A DNA stretch of 8,503 nucleotides from an uncultured Prevotella sp. (GCA_900550035.1 URQS01000089.1:1-8503), one strand, 5' to 3'; positions 1-6,565 are shown, counted from the stretch's first letter. The notes: generated by a model from the letters alone, not told the origin. Numbers and translations are program-made.

Positions 1-60
1 CTCCCCGCGGGGGGGGGGGGGGGGGGGGGGGGGGGCAGGGGGGGGCTTCAGGGGGTGGGG
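1..60. other. G-homopolymer contig edge, probable artefact
   Basis: This stretch contains 27 consecutive G (9-35), then 8 G (38-45), 5 G (51-55) and 4 G (57-60), broken by single odd bases. Nothing else in the window resembles it, and it stops just before the gmd stop codon. Long G runs are a known failure product of two-colour short-read chemistry at read ends, so I read this as a bad contig edge. A genuine G-tract is possible but less likely. A second sugar-nucleotide gene such as fcl often follows gmd, and this edge would hide it. Confidence 0.7.
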
Positions 61-68
61 CTTATCCC

Positions 69-1181
69 TTATTTTACAATTCCCTTTTCCAGATACTCTG
101 CAAGGTTCATTCGTACTTTTGCGGCAGCACCCTCGGATGCAACCTTTGCCATATCGTGGTCTACCATAATCTTGACGAGTTGTTCGAATGATGTGGCGTT
201 AGGATTCCAGCCAAGCTTAGCCTTCGCCTTGGTTGGGTCGCCCCAAAGGTTTACCACATCAGTAGGACGATAGAAGTCGGGCGACACCTCTACGATAGTC
301 TTTCCTACGAGATTCTCCGGCCCGCTTACGCAGACGCCCTTCTCGTTCTCTTCCTTGCCCTCCCATTTCAGTTCGATGCCAACGTAGTGGAAGGCAAGTT
401 GTGCAAACTCACGAACGCTGTGCTGAACGCCAGTGGCAATGACAAAGTCGTCGGGCTTAGGAGCCTGCAGTATGAGCCACATACATTCTACGTAGTCCTT
501 GGCGTAGCCCCAGTCGCGCAAAGAGTCGAGATTGCCAAGATAAAGCTTGTCTTGCAGGCCCTGCGCTATGCGTGCGGCAGCAAGCGTAATCTTACGTGTC
601 ACGAAGGTCTCGCCACGACGTTCGCTCTCGTGATTGAATAGAATACCGTTGCAGCAGAACATGTTGTAGGCATCACGATATTCCCGTATAATCCAGTAGC
701 CATATTGTTTGGCGACGGCGTAAGGGCTGAAAGGATGGAAAGGAGTGTTTTCGTTCTGCGGCACTTCCTCCACCTTACCATAGAGTTCGGATGTAGAAGC
801 CTGGTAAATCTTGCAGGTGTATGCCAGTCCCACCTTGCGTACAGCCTCAATGATGCGCAGCACGCCAACGGCATCCACATTGGCAGTATATTCAGGCGAG
901 TCGAAACTCACCTGCACATGACTCTGTGCAGCAAGGTTGTATATCTCTGTTGGGCGCACCTCCGACACAACTCCCACGATAGACATGGAGTCGCCGAGGT
1001 CGGCATAATGCAAATGAAAATGCGGTTTGCCTTCAAGGTGGGCAATACGCTCACGATAATCTACTGATGAACGGCGTATTATGCCGTGCACGTCATAACC
1101 TTTGTCAAGCAGCAATTCTGCCAGATAAGAGCCATCCTGACCTGTAATGCCCGTGATGAGGGCAATGTTCTGTTTGCTCAT
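69..1181 (-). CDS. gmd: GDP-mannose 4,6-dehydratase (Gmd)
   Basis: This cytoplasmic enzyme converts GDP-D-mannose to GDP-4-keto-6-deoxy-D-mannose, the first step towards GDP-L-fucose and related deoxy sugars used in surface polysaccharides and glycoproteins. The 370-residue protein is an extended short-chain dehydrogenase. The Rossmann glycine motif is T10-G11-I-T-G14-Q-D-G17. The catalytic set is visible as T130 and E132 in QASTSELYG and Y154 with K158 in YAVAK. The family motif NHESERRG lies at 183-190, and RPTDV is present near the C terminus. The length fits the family, and the start MSKQNIALITG places the nucleotide-binding strand at the usual distance. The gene is complete, with its TAA at 69-71. 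There is no clear Shine-Dalgarno sequence, as is common in Bacteroidota. The usual partner, GDP-fucose synthase, is not visible because the contig ends downstream. It is transcribed divergently from the ATPase gene. Confidence 0.97.
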   Translation of the reverse strand: MSKQNIALITGITGQDGSYLAELLLDKGYDVHGIIRRSSVDYRERIAHLEGKPHFHLHYADLGDSMSIVGVVSEVRPTEIYNLAAQSHVQVSFDSPEYTANVDAVGVLRIIEAVRKVGLAYTCKIYQASTSELYGKVEEVPQNENTPFHPFSPYAVAKQYGYWIIREYRDAYNMFCCNGILFNHESERRGETFVTRKITLAAARIAQGLQDKLYLGNLDSLRDWGYAKDYVECMWLILQAPKPDDFVIATGVQHSVREFAQLAFHYVGIELKWEGKEENEKGVCVSGPENLVGKTIVEVSPDFYRPTDVVNLWGDPTKAKAKLGWNPNATSFEQLVKIMVDHDMAKVASEGAAAKVRMNLAEYLEKGIVK

Positions 1182-1202
1182 AAGCCAATAATCTTTTATG
1201 TT

Positions 1203-1221
1203 ATGTGTTCTTCATACACAT
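1203..1221 (-). other. Small hairpin in the presumed gmd leader
   Basis: The arms ATGTGT (1203-1208) and ACACAT (1216-1221) are perfectly complementary around a 7-base spacer. They lie 22 bases upstream of the gmd start codon, inside the leader that would be made from the promoter box at 1286-1293. With only six base pairs it may be chance. No T-run follows it on either strand, so it is not a terminator. Confidence 0.25.
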
Positions 1222-1285
1222 GAGTTTTCACTCCGTTATCAATGTTACGTCTGCAAAATGTAATATAAATTGCAGAATATGCTGG

Positions 1286-1293
1286 CAAAGATA
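1286..1293 (-). promoter_or_regulatory. Putative gmd promoter, -7 box
   Basis: On the minus strand this reads TATCTTTG, an exact match to the Bacteroidota -7 consensus TAnnTTTG. It would give a leader of roughly 100 bases before the gmd ATG. I see no good TTTG -33 box at 19-21 bp further upstream, so the call rests on one element plus position. The rest of the 1182-1500 region holds the divergent ATPase promoter and an inverted repeat, and no convincing gene. Confidence 0.4.
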
Positions 1294-1401
1294 CAACTTT
1301 TTTACAGTTTTCGTGGCATTATTACACAGACAATTACTGATTTCTAAAAAAAAACGTCCTACGTATTTTGAGAGCAAAAACCCGAAAAAGTTGCGATTTC
1401 C

Positions 1402-1436
1402 CGTGGAAATCTACCAAAAATCAATAGATATCCACG
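1402..1436. repeat. Imperfect 12-bp inverted repeat, possible operator
   Basis: CGTGGAAATCTA (1402-1413) and TAGATATCCACG (1425-1436) are inverted copies matching at 11 of 12 positions, separated by 11 bases. The right arm ends 11 bases before the first of two TAnnTTTG boxes, so the repeat covers the -33 area of the ATPase promoter. A dimeric regulator could bind there. It could instead be the edge of a small mobile sequence. No regulator gene is visible in the window. Confidence 0.45.
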
Positions 1437-1447
1437 ACTTATCGATA

Positions 1448-1463
1448 TATTTTTGTATCTTTG
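1448..1463 (+). promoter_or_regulatory. Putative promoter of the ATPase-helicase operon
   Basis: Two boxes fit TAnnTTTG: TATTTTTG at 1448-1455 and TATCTTTG at 1456-1463, placed end to end. The second is closer to commonly seen sequences and would give a leader of about 30 bases. Neither has a clear TTTG -33 box at the expected distance, and the inverted repeat at 1402-1436 occupies that place. This may mean the promoter is weak or regulated. Confidence 0.5.
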
Positions 1464-1488
1464 TCATCTAATAAATAGAGAATAAAAC

Positions 1489-1494
1489 AAGGAA
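1489..1494 (+). promoter_or_regulatory. Ribosome binding site of the ATPase gene
   Basis: AAGGAA lies six bases upstream of the ATG at 1501. A purine-rich site this clear is unusual among the genes of this window, none of whose other starts shows one. It supports 1501 as the true start. Confidence 0.5.
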
Positions 1495-1500
1495 TACGAT

Positions 1501-2943
1501 ATGTTAATAGGCAGAGAAAATGAAATAGCAACACTCCACGGACTGATGAGTTCTGATGAATCACAATTCGTGGCTGTTTACGGAAGACGACGTGTCGGCA
1601 AGACCTTTCTTATTAGAGAGGCCTACAAGAGCCATTTCGTTTTCCAGCATACTGGCACTTACGGAGCTACTCGCAGGCAGCAGTTAAGCGATTTCCGTGA
1701 GTCTCTTTATCTTGCCGGAATGGGGAAATGCGCAATGCCTAAGACATGGTCTGAGGCATTTGGATTGCTGTGGAATTTCCTGAAGACGTTCTCTGAAAAC
1801 GAAGAGAAGAAGGTCATCTTCATCGATGAACTTCCTTGGATGGACACGGCTAAATCCAACTTCGTCCGTTCACTCGACCATTTCTGGAATGCCTGGGCTT
1901 CTACGAGAAAAGACCTCATCCTTGTCATCTGTGGAAGCGCCACTTCATGGATCATCGACAATGTGGTCATGAACTACGGTGGCCTTCACAACCGTCTTAC
2001 ATGCAAGGTGCTGCTGCAACCATTCACCCTCAGAGAGTGCAAGCAGTATTGCGAAGCAAAGAACCTTGGCTACAAGGACCGACAGATTCTCGAAGCTTAC
2101 ATGGCTCTTGGAGGAATTCCATACTATTGGAGTTTCCTGAAAAAGGGAATGAGCGTGGCACAGAATTTCGACCGTATATTCTTCCAGCCAGGCGGAGAAC
2201 TCACACAAGAGTTTGATGCTCTCTATGCTTCACTGTTCAAGAAGCCACGCTGTCACATAGCAATCATTACAGCGCTTGCCAAGAAGAAACAGGGACTGCA
2301 GAGAGAAGAATTGCTGAAAGCTTCGAAACTCACAGACAATGCCGATTTCTCGAAAGCGCTACAGGAACTGGAGCAATGCGGTTTCATCCGCAAGTTCACA
2401 GCCATTGGTAAGAAGACGAGGGATGCAACCTACCAACTCATAGACAACTACACCTTATTTTACTTTGACTTCATATCGGAGAACACCAATGGTGATGAAC
2501 ATTTCTGGTCTTCATCCGCAGGTTCATCCATCCATTACGGTTGGGCAGGAAGAGCATTCGAGCGTGTCTGTATGCAGCACGTCAACCAGATCAAGGCAGC
2601 CCTCGGCTTCTCAGCAGTCGTGAGCAGCGTTCACTCCTGGTCATACAAGGGCACGAAAGACCCTGCCACAGGCAAGACGCTGACGAAGGGAGCACAGATA
2701 GATATGCTCATCGACAGAAACGACGATACAATCAATCTCTGTGAGATGAAATATACCAACGCCCCTTATGTTATAACAGAAGAAGAGGACAACCGCATCC
2801 GCAACCGCAGGGAGACTTTCGTCAGGGAAACAGGCACCGAGAAAACGGTACTCATCACGATGATCACCTCCTTTGGACTTGCACCGGGAGGCTATTCTGA
2901 CGATATTCAATGCCAGCTGACTATGGCAGATTTATTCAGATAA
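1501..2943 (+). CDS. DUF234-type AAA ATPase with C-terminal PD-(D/E)XK nuclease-like domain
   Basis: This 480-residue protein has the layout of the archaeal/bacterial ATPase_2 plus DUF234 family, whose cellular role is not established. The N-terminal P-loop domain carries Walker A GRRRVGKT (28-35), Walker B VIFIDELPW (105-113, with D109 and E110), and a sensor-like GSATSW (145-150). The middle part (about 250-320) looks like a winged helix. The C-terminal part keeps a nuclease-like set: D401 in GAQIDMLID, then E415 and K417 in CEMKY. Both the ATPase and the nuclease centres therefore look intact. Length is normal for the family. There is no signal peptide or membrane segment, so it should be cytoplasmic. 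Only 10 bases separate it from the helicase gene and no promoter lies between, so the two are probably co-transcribed. Family members are common, often in multiple copies, in Bacteroidota. Links to defence or mobile DNA are inferred. Confidence 0.85.
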   Translation: MLIGRENEIATLHGLMSSDESQFVAVYGRRRVGKTFLIREAYKSHFVFQHTGTYGATRRQQLSDFRESLYLAGMGKCAMPKTWSEAFGLLWNFLKTFSENEEKKVIFIDELPWMDTAKSNFVRSLDHFWNAWASTRKDLILVICGSATSWIIDNVVMNYGGLHNRLTCKVLLQPFTLRECKQYCEAKNLGYKDRQILEAYMALGGIPYYWSFLKKGMSVAQNFDRIFFQPGGELTQEFDALYASLFKKPRCHIAIITALAKKKQGLQREELLKASKLTDNADFSKALQELEQCGFIRKFTAIGKKTRDATYQLIDNYTLFYFDFISENTNGDEHFWSSSAGSSIHYGWAGRAFERVCMQHVNQIKAALGFSAVVSSVHSWSYKGTKDPATGKTLTKGAQIDMLIDRNDDTINLCEMKYTNAPYVITEEEDNRIRNRRETFVRETGTEKTVLITMITSFGLAPGGYSDDIQCQLTMADLFR

Positions 2944-2953
2944 AAACCGAAAT

Positions 2954-5707
2954 ATGGACTTATCACGTCATTGTATTTTACTAAACGGAGAACCAAGAAC
3001 TTTGCAAATCGACACAATTGAGAAGAATGGGTCGAATGGCTATTATGTGCGATTTAAAAATAGCAGTAAATGCTATAATTATGGCTATGATAAAGTTACT
3101 TTGTTGAGCAATCCAGAATGGTTTGATCCAACGCACTGCAAGGTGTTCGTTAATGGTGGATTGCAATGTAATGTAAGAGAAATATGGAAGTTTGCTTATG
3201 GGATGATATGCTATTGGCGAATAGTCTATACCAATGGTTATGTGCAAGATGGTGATGAGAACAAGGTAAAGGTACTGACCTCTTGCCTTGGTGAGGACGT
3301 GAGTAAAGAAACTTTTACTTATTTGAAAAATGTAGCTATAGTTAATCCTCTTAGAGACAATGAGGAAAGTAATGGTATTTTGGCTAAATTGTATGAGAAG
3401 GTAGAGTTTGTAGATACTGACACTGCTGCGGCTTGCTATCTCAATCCCAATAAACATAAGCCAATGAGGTTAAAGCATGCTGACTTGATTTATCCTTTTG
3501 GTTGTAATGCAAGCCAAAAGAAAGCTGTGGCTGCGGCTTTTGAGCATCAGATGAGTGTGATACAAGGTCCTCCGGGTACTGGAAAGACACAGACCATATT
3601 GAATATCATTGCCAATATAGTATGTCAAGGAAAGACGGTGATGGTGGTGTCAAACAATAATTCGGCAACGGCCAATGTGTGTGAGAAATTGGAAAAATAT
3701 GGCGCGTCGTTTATTGTAGCGTCACTCGGAAGTAAGGAAAACAAAGAGGCTTTTATAGCTAATCAACCTTCTGTACCTACAGAATGTTCGCAGTGGGGAT
3801 TGTCTGTTTCCGAAACATTGAGTATGAAACGTAAGTTGCATGCAACATTGCTGCAACTAGACAACGTGTATGCATTGCAGAATGAGCGAGCAGAACTGTT
3901 GCATGAACAACAGGCCGTAGACTTGGAGTGGAAACACTTTTGCATGGACAATAATATTGCTGAAGACTTGGAATTGTCAAGTAGTGTAAGTTCTAAACGT
4001 ATCATATCGTTATGGTTGGAATACCAAGTGTATGCTAATGGCGAAAAGTCTGAATCAATAAAATGGTTTTCTGGATGGGTGGAAAAGATAAAGTTGTGGT
4101 GGATGAATTGGATGTGCCAGCATCGTCTGCACGTAAAGAGCAAGTTTGATAAAAACGACTTGACTCCGCTTATTAAGGAACTTCAGAAAATGTATTACTT
4201 GAAGAGACTAAAAGAGATAAGCCAACAAATCAATTCTGTTGAAAGTGATTTGGCCATGTATGATGCAAACGATTTGACAAAAACTTTGATAGAACTCTCA
4301 ATGTCATTATTCAAGTCGTCATTGTGTGGTCGTTATGCCAAGCATGTACGCACGGCTTTTACCGATACAAAGGATATGAGAAGGCGTGGTGACGAACTGA
4401 TGCAGCAGTATCCTGTTGTACTCAGTACTACGTTCTCAGCTCGTTCTTGTGTTTTCACAGATAAGCCATACGACTATATCATTATGGATGAGGCTTCGCA
4501 AGTACCAATCGATACAGGAGCATTGGCTTTGTCTTGTGCTAAAAATGCTGTTATTGTCGGTGATACGTTGCAACTTCCTAATGTGGTAACGAACGAAGAC
4601 CGGGTGAAACTTGATATTATAATGAAGCAATACAACATCACGGAAGGATATGATTGTGCAAAGAACAGCTTCTTACAGTCTGTATTGGATGTTATGACGA
4701 GTGTACCAGAAACGTTGTTAAGAGAACATTACCGTTGTCATCCTCGTATTATAAACTTCTGTAATCAGAAATTCTATGGTGGCAACTTGCTCATTATGAC
4801 AGACGACAATGGCGAAGAGAACGTATTGACAGCTATAAGGACAGTCAAGGGCAATCATGCTGTAAACCATTATAATCAGCGAGAGATTGATGTTGTTAAA
4901 AAAGAAGTGCTACCGATGTTTAAAGATTTCGATAGCATTGGCATTGTCACACCATATAATAATCAAGTAGATGCTTTCAATCAACAGCTGGAACTTGTGA
5001 AAGCTGGAACTGTTCACAAGTATCAAGGACGAGAGAATGATGCTATCATAATGAGTGTAGTAGACAATCAGATTTCGGAGTTTGCCGATGATGCCAATAT
5101 GTTGAATGTAGCAGTGTCGAGAGCAAAGAAGAAATTTTGTCTTGTGATGACTGGCAACGAGCAGGATAAGCGTGGCAATATTATGGATTTGCTCGACTAC
5201 ATAGCCTACAACAACTGTACTGTTACAGAAAGCAAGTTGGCATCCATCTTTGACTATTTGTATGTACAATATACAGAGCAACGTATGGCTTTTCTTGAAA
5301 CGCACCCGCAAATATCAGAATATGCGTCTGAAAATTTGACTTATGCTATGCTTAATGAAGTTATTGCATCTGATGCTCGTTTCAAAGTCTTGATAGTGTT
5401 GTGTCATATCCCTTTACGGCAAGTTGTGAAAGATACATCGTTCATGAGTGATAGAGAACTGAAATATACTGCCAATTATAACACTCATTTGGACTTTCTC
5501 ATTATCAATCGAGTGAGCAAATTGCCCGTACTGGCTATTGAAACGGATGGATATACATATCATAATAATGAAACAGTACAGTATCAACGCGACTTGATGA
5601 AAGATAATATTCTCGCCAACTATGGCCTTGCTTTACTAAGACTGTCAACAAAAGGAAGTGGTGAACGAGAGAAAGTAATTGACATGTTGAACGAATTAAT
5701 ACATTAA
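2954..5707 (+). CDS. Superfamily 1 helicase with C-terminal Vsr/DUF559-like nuclease domain
   Basis: This 917-residue cytoplasmic protein is a predicted ATP-driven nucleic-acid translocase fused to a nuclease. Residues 1-180 are an unassigned N-terminal domain. Helicase motifs of the AAA_11/AAA_12 (Upf1-like) type follow in order: Q-motif region CNASQKKAV (184-192), motif I GPPGTGKT (205-212), motif II DEAS (512-515), motif III VGDTLQLP (535-542), YRCHPRII (593-600), motif V VHKYQGRE (687-694) and motif VI NVAVSRAKKKF (718-728). A roughly 200-residue insert (290-490) between motifs I and II is probably helical and has five Trp within 371-386. The tail (about 800-917) keeps D847 in HLDFLI and E863-T-D865-G866, then QRDLMKDNIL and LLRLS, the pattern of Vsr/DUF559-type PD-(D/E)XK nucleases. 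The gene is AT-rich: rows 3001-3060 and 4201-4260 each have 21 G+C of 60, against 34 of 60 at 7201-7260 in ettA. This suggests acquisition by transfer. There is no Shine-Dalgarno sequence, so translation may be coupled to the ATPase gene. It resembles a shortened Hhe (DUF4011-helicase-Vsr) defence protein. That role is inference. Confidence 0.88.
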   Translation: MDLSRHCILLNGEPRTLQIDTIEKNGSNGYYVRFKNSSKCYNYGYDKVTLLSNPEWFDPTHCKVFVNGGLQCNVREIWKFAYGMICYWRIVYTNGYVQDGDENKVKVLTSCLGEDVSKETFTYLKNVAIVNPLRDNEESNGILAKLYEKVEFVDTDTAAACYLNPNKHKPMRLKHADLIYPFGCNASQKKAVAAAFEHQMSVIQGPPGTGKTQTILNIIANIVCQGKTVMVVSNNNSATANVCEKLEKYGASFIVASLGSKENKEAFIANQPSVPTECSQWGLSVSETLSMKRKLHATLLQLDNVYALQNERAELLHEQQAVDLEWKHFCMDNNIAEDLELSSSVSSKRIISLWLEYQVYANGEKSESIKWFSGWVEKIKLWWMNWMCQHRLHVKSKFDKNDLTPLIKELQKMYYLKRLKEISQQINSVESDLAMYDANDLTKTLIELSMSLFKSSLCGRYAKHVRTAFTDTKDMRRRGDELMQQYPVVLSTTFSARSCVFTDKPYDYIIMDEASQVPIDTGALALSCAKNAVIVGDTLQLPNVVTNEDRVKLDIIMKQYNITEGYDCAKNSFLQSVLDVMTSVPETLLREHYRCHPRIINFCNQKFYGGNLLIMTDDNGEENVLTAIRTVKGNHAVNHYNQREIDVVKKEVLPMFKDFDSIGIVTPYNNQVDAFNQQLELVKAGTVHKYQGRENDAIIMSVVDNQISEFADDANMLNVAVSRAKKKFCLVMTGNEQDKRGNIMDLLDYIAYNNCTVTESKLASIFDYLYVQYTEQRMAFLETHPQISEYASENLTYAMLNEVIASDARFKVLIVLCHIPLRQVVKDTSFMSDRELKYTANYNTHLDFLIINRVSKLPVLAIETDGYTYHNNETVQYQRDLMKDNILANYGLALLRLSTKGSGEREKVIDMLNELIH

Positions 5708-5740
5708 TGTTCTGATTTTAACAGGACACAAATGAAAATA

Positions 5741-5762
5741 TATATTATCATAAGATGATATA
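5741..5762 (+). repeat. AT-rich hairpin downstream of the helicase stop
   Basis: TATATTATC (5741-5749) pairs with GATGATATA (5754-5762) over nine positions, one of them a T-G wobble, with a four-base loop ATAA. It has no T-run after it. It may be a 3'-end stabilising structure or simple AT-rich chance. The motif ATTAATGTT also recurs nearby at 5703, 5762 and 5794, with its near-inverse AACGTTAAT at 5826. Confidence 0.3.
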
Positions 5763-5772
5763 TTAATGTTGG

Positions 5773-5862
5773 ATTAATGATAGATTGGTGATGATTAATG
5801 TTGAAACAAAAATAGCAGTGTATTGAACGTTAATCACCATTAATCTGTTCGTTAATTTTTTT
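5773..5862 (+). terminator. Long hairpin plus T-run ending the ATPase-helicase operon
   Basis: The left arm 5773-5802 pairs with 5826-5856 to give 29 base pairs with one A-C mismatch, one bulged base (5848) and a 23-base loop. Twenty-four pairs are Watson-Crick and five are G-U in the plus-strand transcript. The stem runs straight into seven T (5856-5862). It lies 65 bases after the helicase stop and ends 46 bases before the vsr promoter, where a terminator is expected. It is far longer and more AT-rich than a usual intrinsic terminator, so it could also be a decayed palindromic element used as one. Confidence 0.65.
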
Positions 5863-5908
5863 ATTTATAGTCGGACAACAAGAATATTGATTTTCATTCT
5901 TTAGTCTT

Positions 5909-5939
5909 TTTGTTTATTCAGAAAAAGACTGTAACTTTG
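5909..5939 (+). promoter_or_regulatory. Bacteroidota promoter for the small ORF and vsr
   Basis: TTTG (5909-5912), a 19-base spacer and TAACTTTG (5932-5939) match the Bacteroidota -33/-7 arrangement closely. It is the best promoter in the window. A start point near 5945 would give a leader of about 30 bases before the ATG at 5976. It makes vsr an independent transcription unit, separate from the helicase operon that terminates just upstream. Confidence 0.75.
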
Positions 5940-5975
5940 ATGCAAAATAACTGTCACCTATAAAGAATACCTAAT

Positions 5976-6068
5976 ATGACAAAACAAGGTTTTGAGGAAT
6001 ATTTGTATGCTGTCTATGGTCGTAAGAATGGCACAGATGATGGTTGTATAGAATTTGAAACTATGTAA
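5976..6068 (+). pseudogene. 30-codon ORF before vsr: truncated gene remnant or leader peptide
   Basis: An open frame begins ATG at 5976 with MTKQGFEEYLYAVYGRKNG, ends IEFETM, and stops with TAA at 6066-6068, two bases before the vsr ATG. It sits about 30 bases downstream of a well-formed promoter, so it should be transcribed and probably translated. The opening resembles the N terminus of a larger globular protein more than a designed leader. From memory such starts occur in restriction or recombinase-like proteins with an N-terminal helical DNA-binding domain, but I cannot confirm this. An internal deletion could have left only the two ends of an upstream partner gene, perhaps a methyltransferase or restriction enzyme. 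Alternatively it is a short coupling ORF that delivers ribosomes to vsr, which has no Shine-Dalgarno sequence of its own. Confidence 0.45.
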
Positions 6069-6070
6069 GC

Positions 6071-6565
6071 ATGGACAAACTGACCAAGGAGCAACGCCAT
6101 CGTTGTATGGCATCGATACGCGGGAAGGGTACCAAGCCGGAGATTCAGGTGAGGAAATTCCTGTTCGGCCGTGGGTTTCGCTATCGGCTGAACCACCCTC
6201 GTCTGCCTGGTCATCCAGACATTGTGTTGCGCAAGTATCGTTCGGTAATCTTTGTCAACGGTTGTTTTTGGCATGGGCATGAGTGCTGCAAGTATTATGT
6301 GTTGCCAAAGACTAATACCGATTTCTGGAAGGCAAAGATAGAGCGCAATAAGGCTCGTGACTTGGCAGAACAGCACAAGCTTGCATCTATGGGATGGCAT
6401 TGCATCACGGTGTGGGAATGTCAGCTAAAGCCGGCTGTAAGAGCAAAGACCTTGGAAGGTTTGGCGTTCACTCTCAACCGTATATATCTTAAAGACCATA
6501 GCGTGCGACGCTATGAAATACCAGAGGAAGAAAGATCAATGGCAGCAGAACCCAGTGTGGAATGA
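6071..6565 (+). CDS. vsr: Vsr-type very short patch repair DNA mismatch endonuclease
   Basis: Vsr nicks DNA 5' of the mismatched T in T:G pairs that arise when 5-methylcytosine deaminates, starting very short patch repair. The 164-residue product aligns along the whole E. coli Vsr (156 residues). D50 in LPGHPDIV matches the metal-binding catalytic Asp51. H68 in CFWHGH matches His69, and D97 in NKARD matches Asp97. The structural zinc ligands C65, H70, C72 and C117 (in VWEC) are all present. One difference is N63 in FVNGCFW, where E. coli has His64. Vsr is usually encoded beside a cytosine-5 methyltransferase, but none is in this window. Its promoter lies at 5909-5939, and the preceding 30-codon ORF stops two bases before its start, suggesting translational re-initiation. 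The region after residue 140 is a divergent tail. The gene ends 82 bases before ettA. Confidence 0.93.
   Translation: MDKLTKEQRHRCMASIRGKGTKPEIQVRKFLFGRGFRYRLNHPRLPGHPDIVLRKYRSVIFVNGCFWHGHECCKYYVLPKTNTDFWKAKIERNKARDLAEQHKLASMGWHCITVWECQLKPAVRAKTLEGLAFTLNRIYLKDHSVRRYEIPEEERSMAAEPSVE

Noticed and set aside
9..60. G-quadruplex regulatory element near the gmd 3' end
   Set aside because: The G runs could fold as a quadruplex, but their length and edge position are better explained by a sequencing artefact.
599..1067. Open frames of 93 and 120 codons in other frames across gmd
   Set aside because: They lie over well-supported gmd coding sequence and carry no recognisable motifs, so they are shadow frames.
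1205..1471. An 88-codon plus-strand open frame in the gmd-ATPase intergenic region
   Set aside because: Its composition follows the AT-rich DNA with no domain-like pattern. It overlaps the inverted repeat and the promoter boxes of both neighbours, and it has no ribosome binding site.
2981..4143. Minus-strand open frames of 67-158 codons inside the helicase gene
   Set aside because: The helicase frame has all its motifs in order here. The antisense frames are low-complexity hydrophobic translations of AT-rich sequence without start signals.
5703..5802. CRISPR-like or iteron-like array of ATTAATGTT repeats
   Set aside because: Only three exact nine-base copies occur at uneven spacing in very AT-rich DNA, without constant spacers or cas or rep genes. 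The copies are partly explained by the terminator stem.
1501..6565. A complete restriction-modification system
   Set aside because: No methyltransferase motifs are present in any gene. Vsr, the ATPase and the helicase do not by themselves make a known restriction-modification type.
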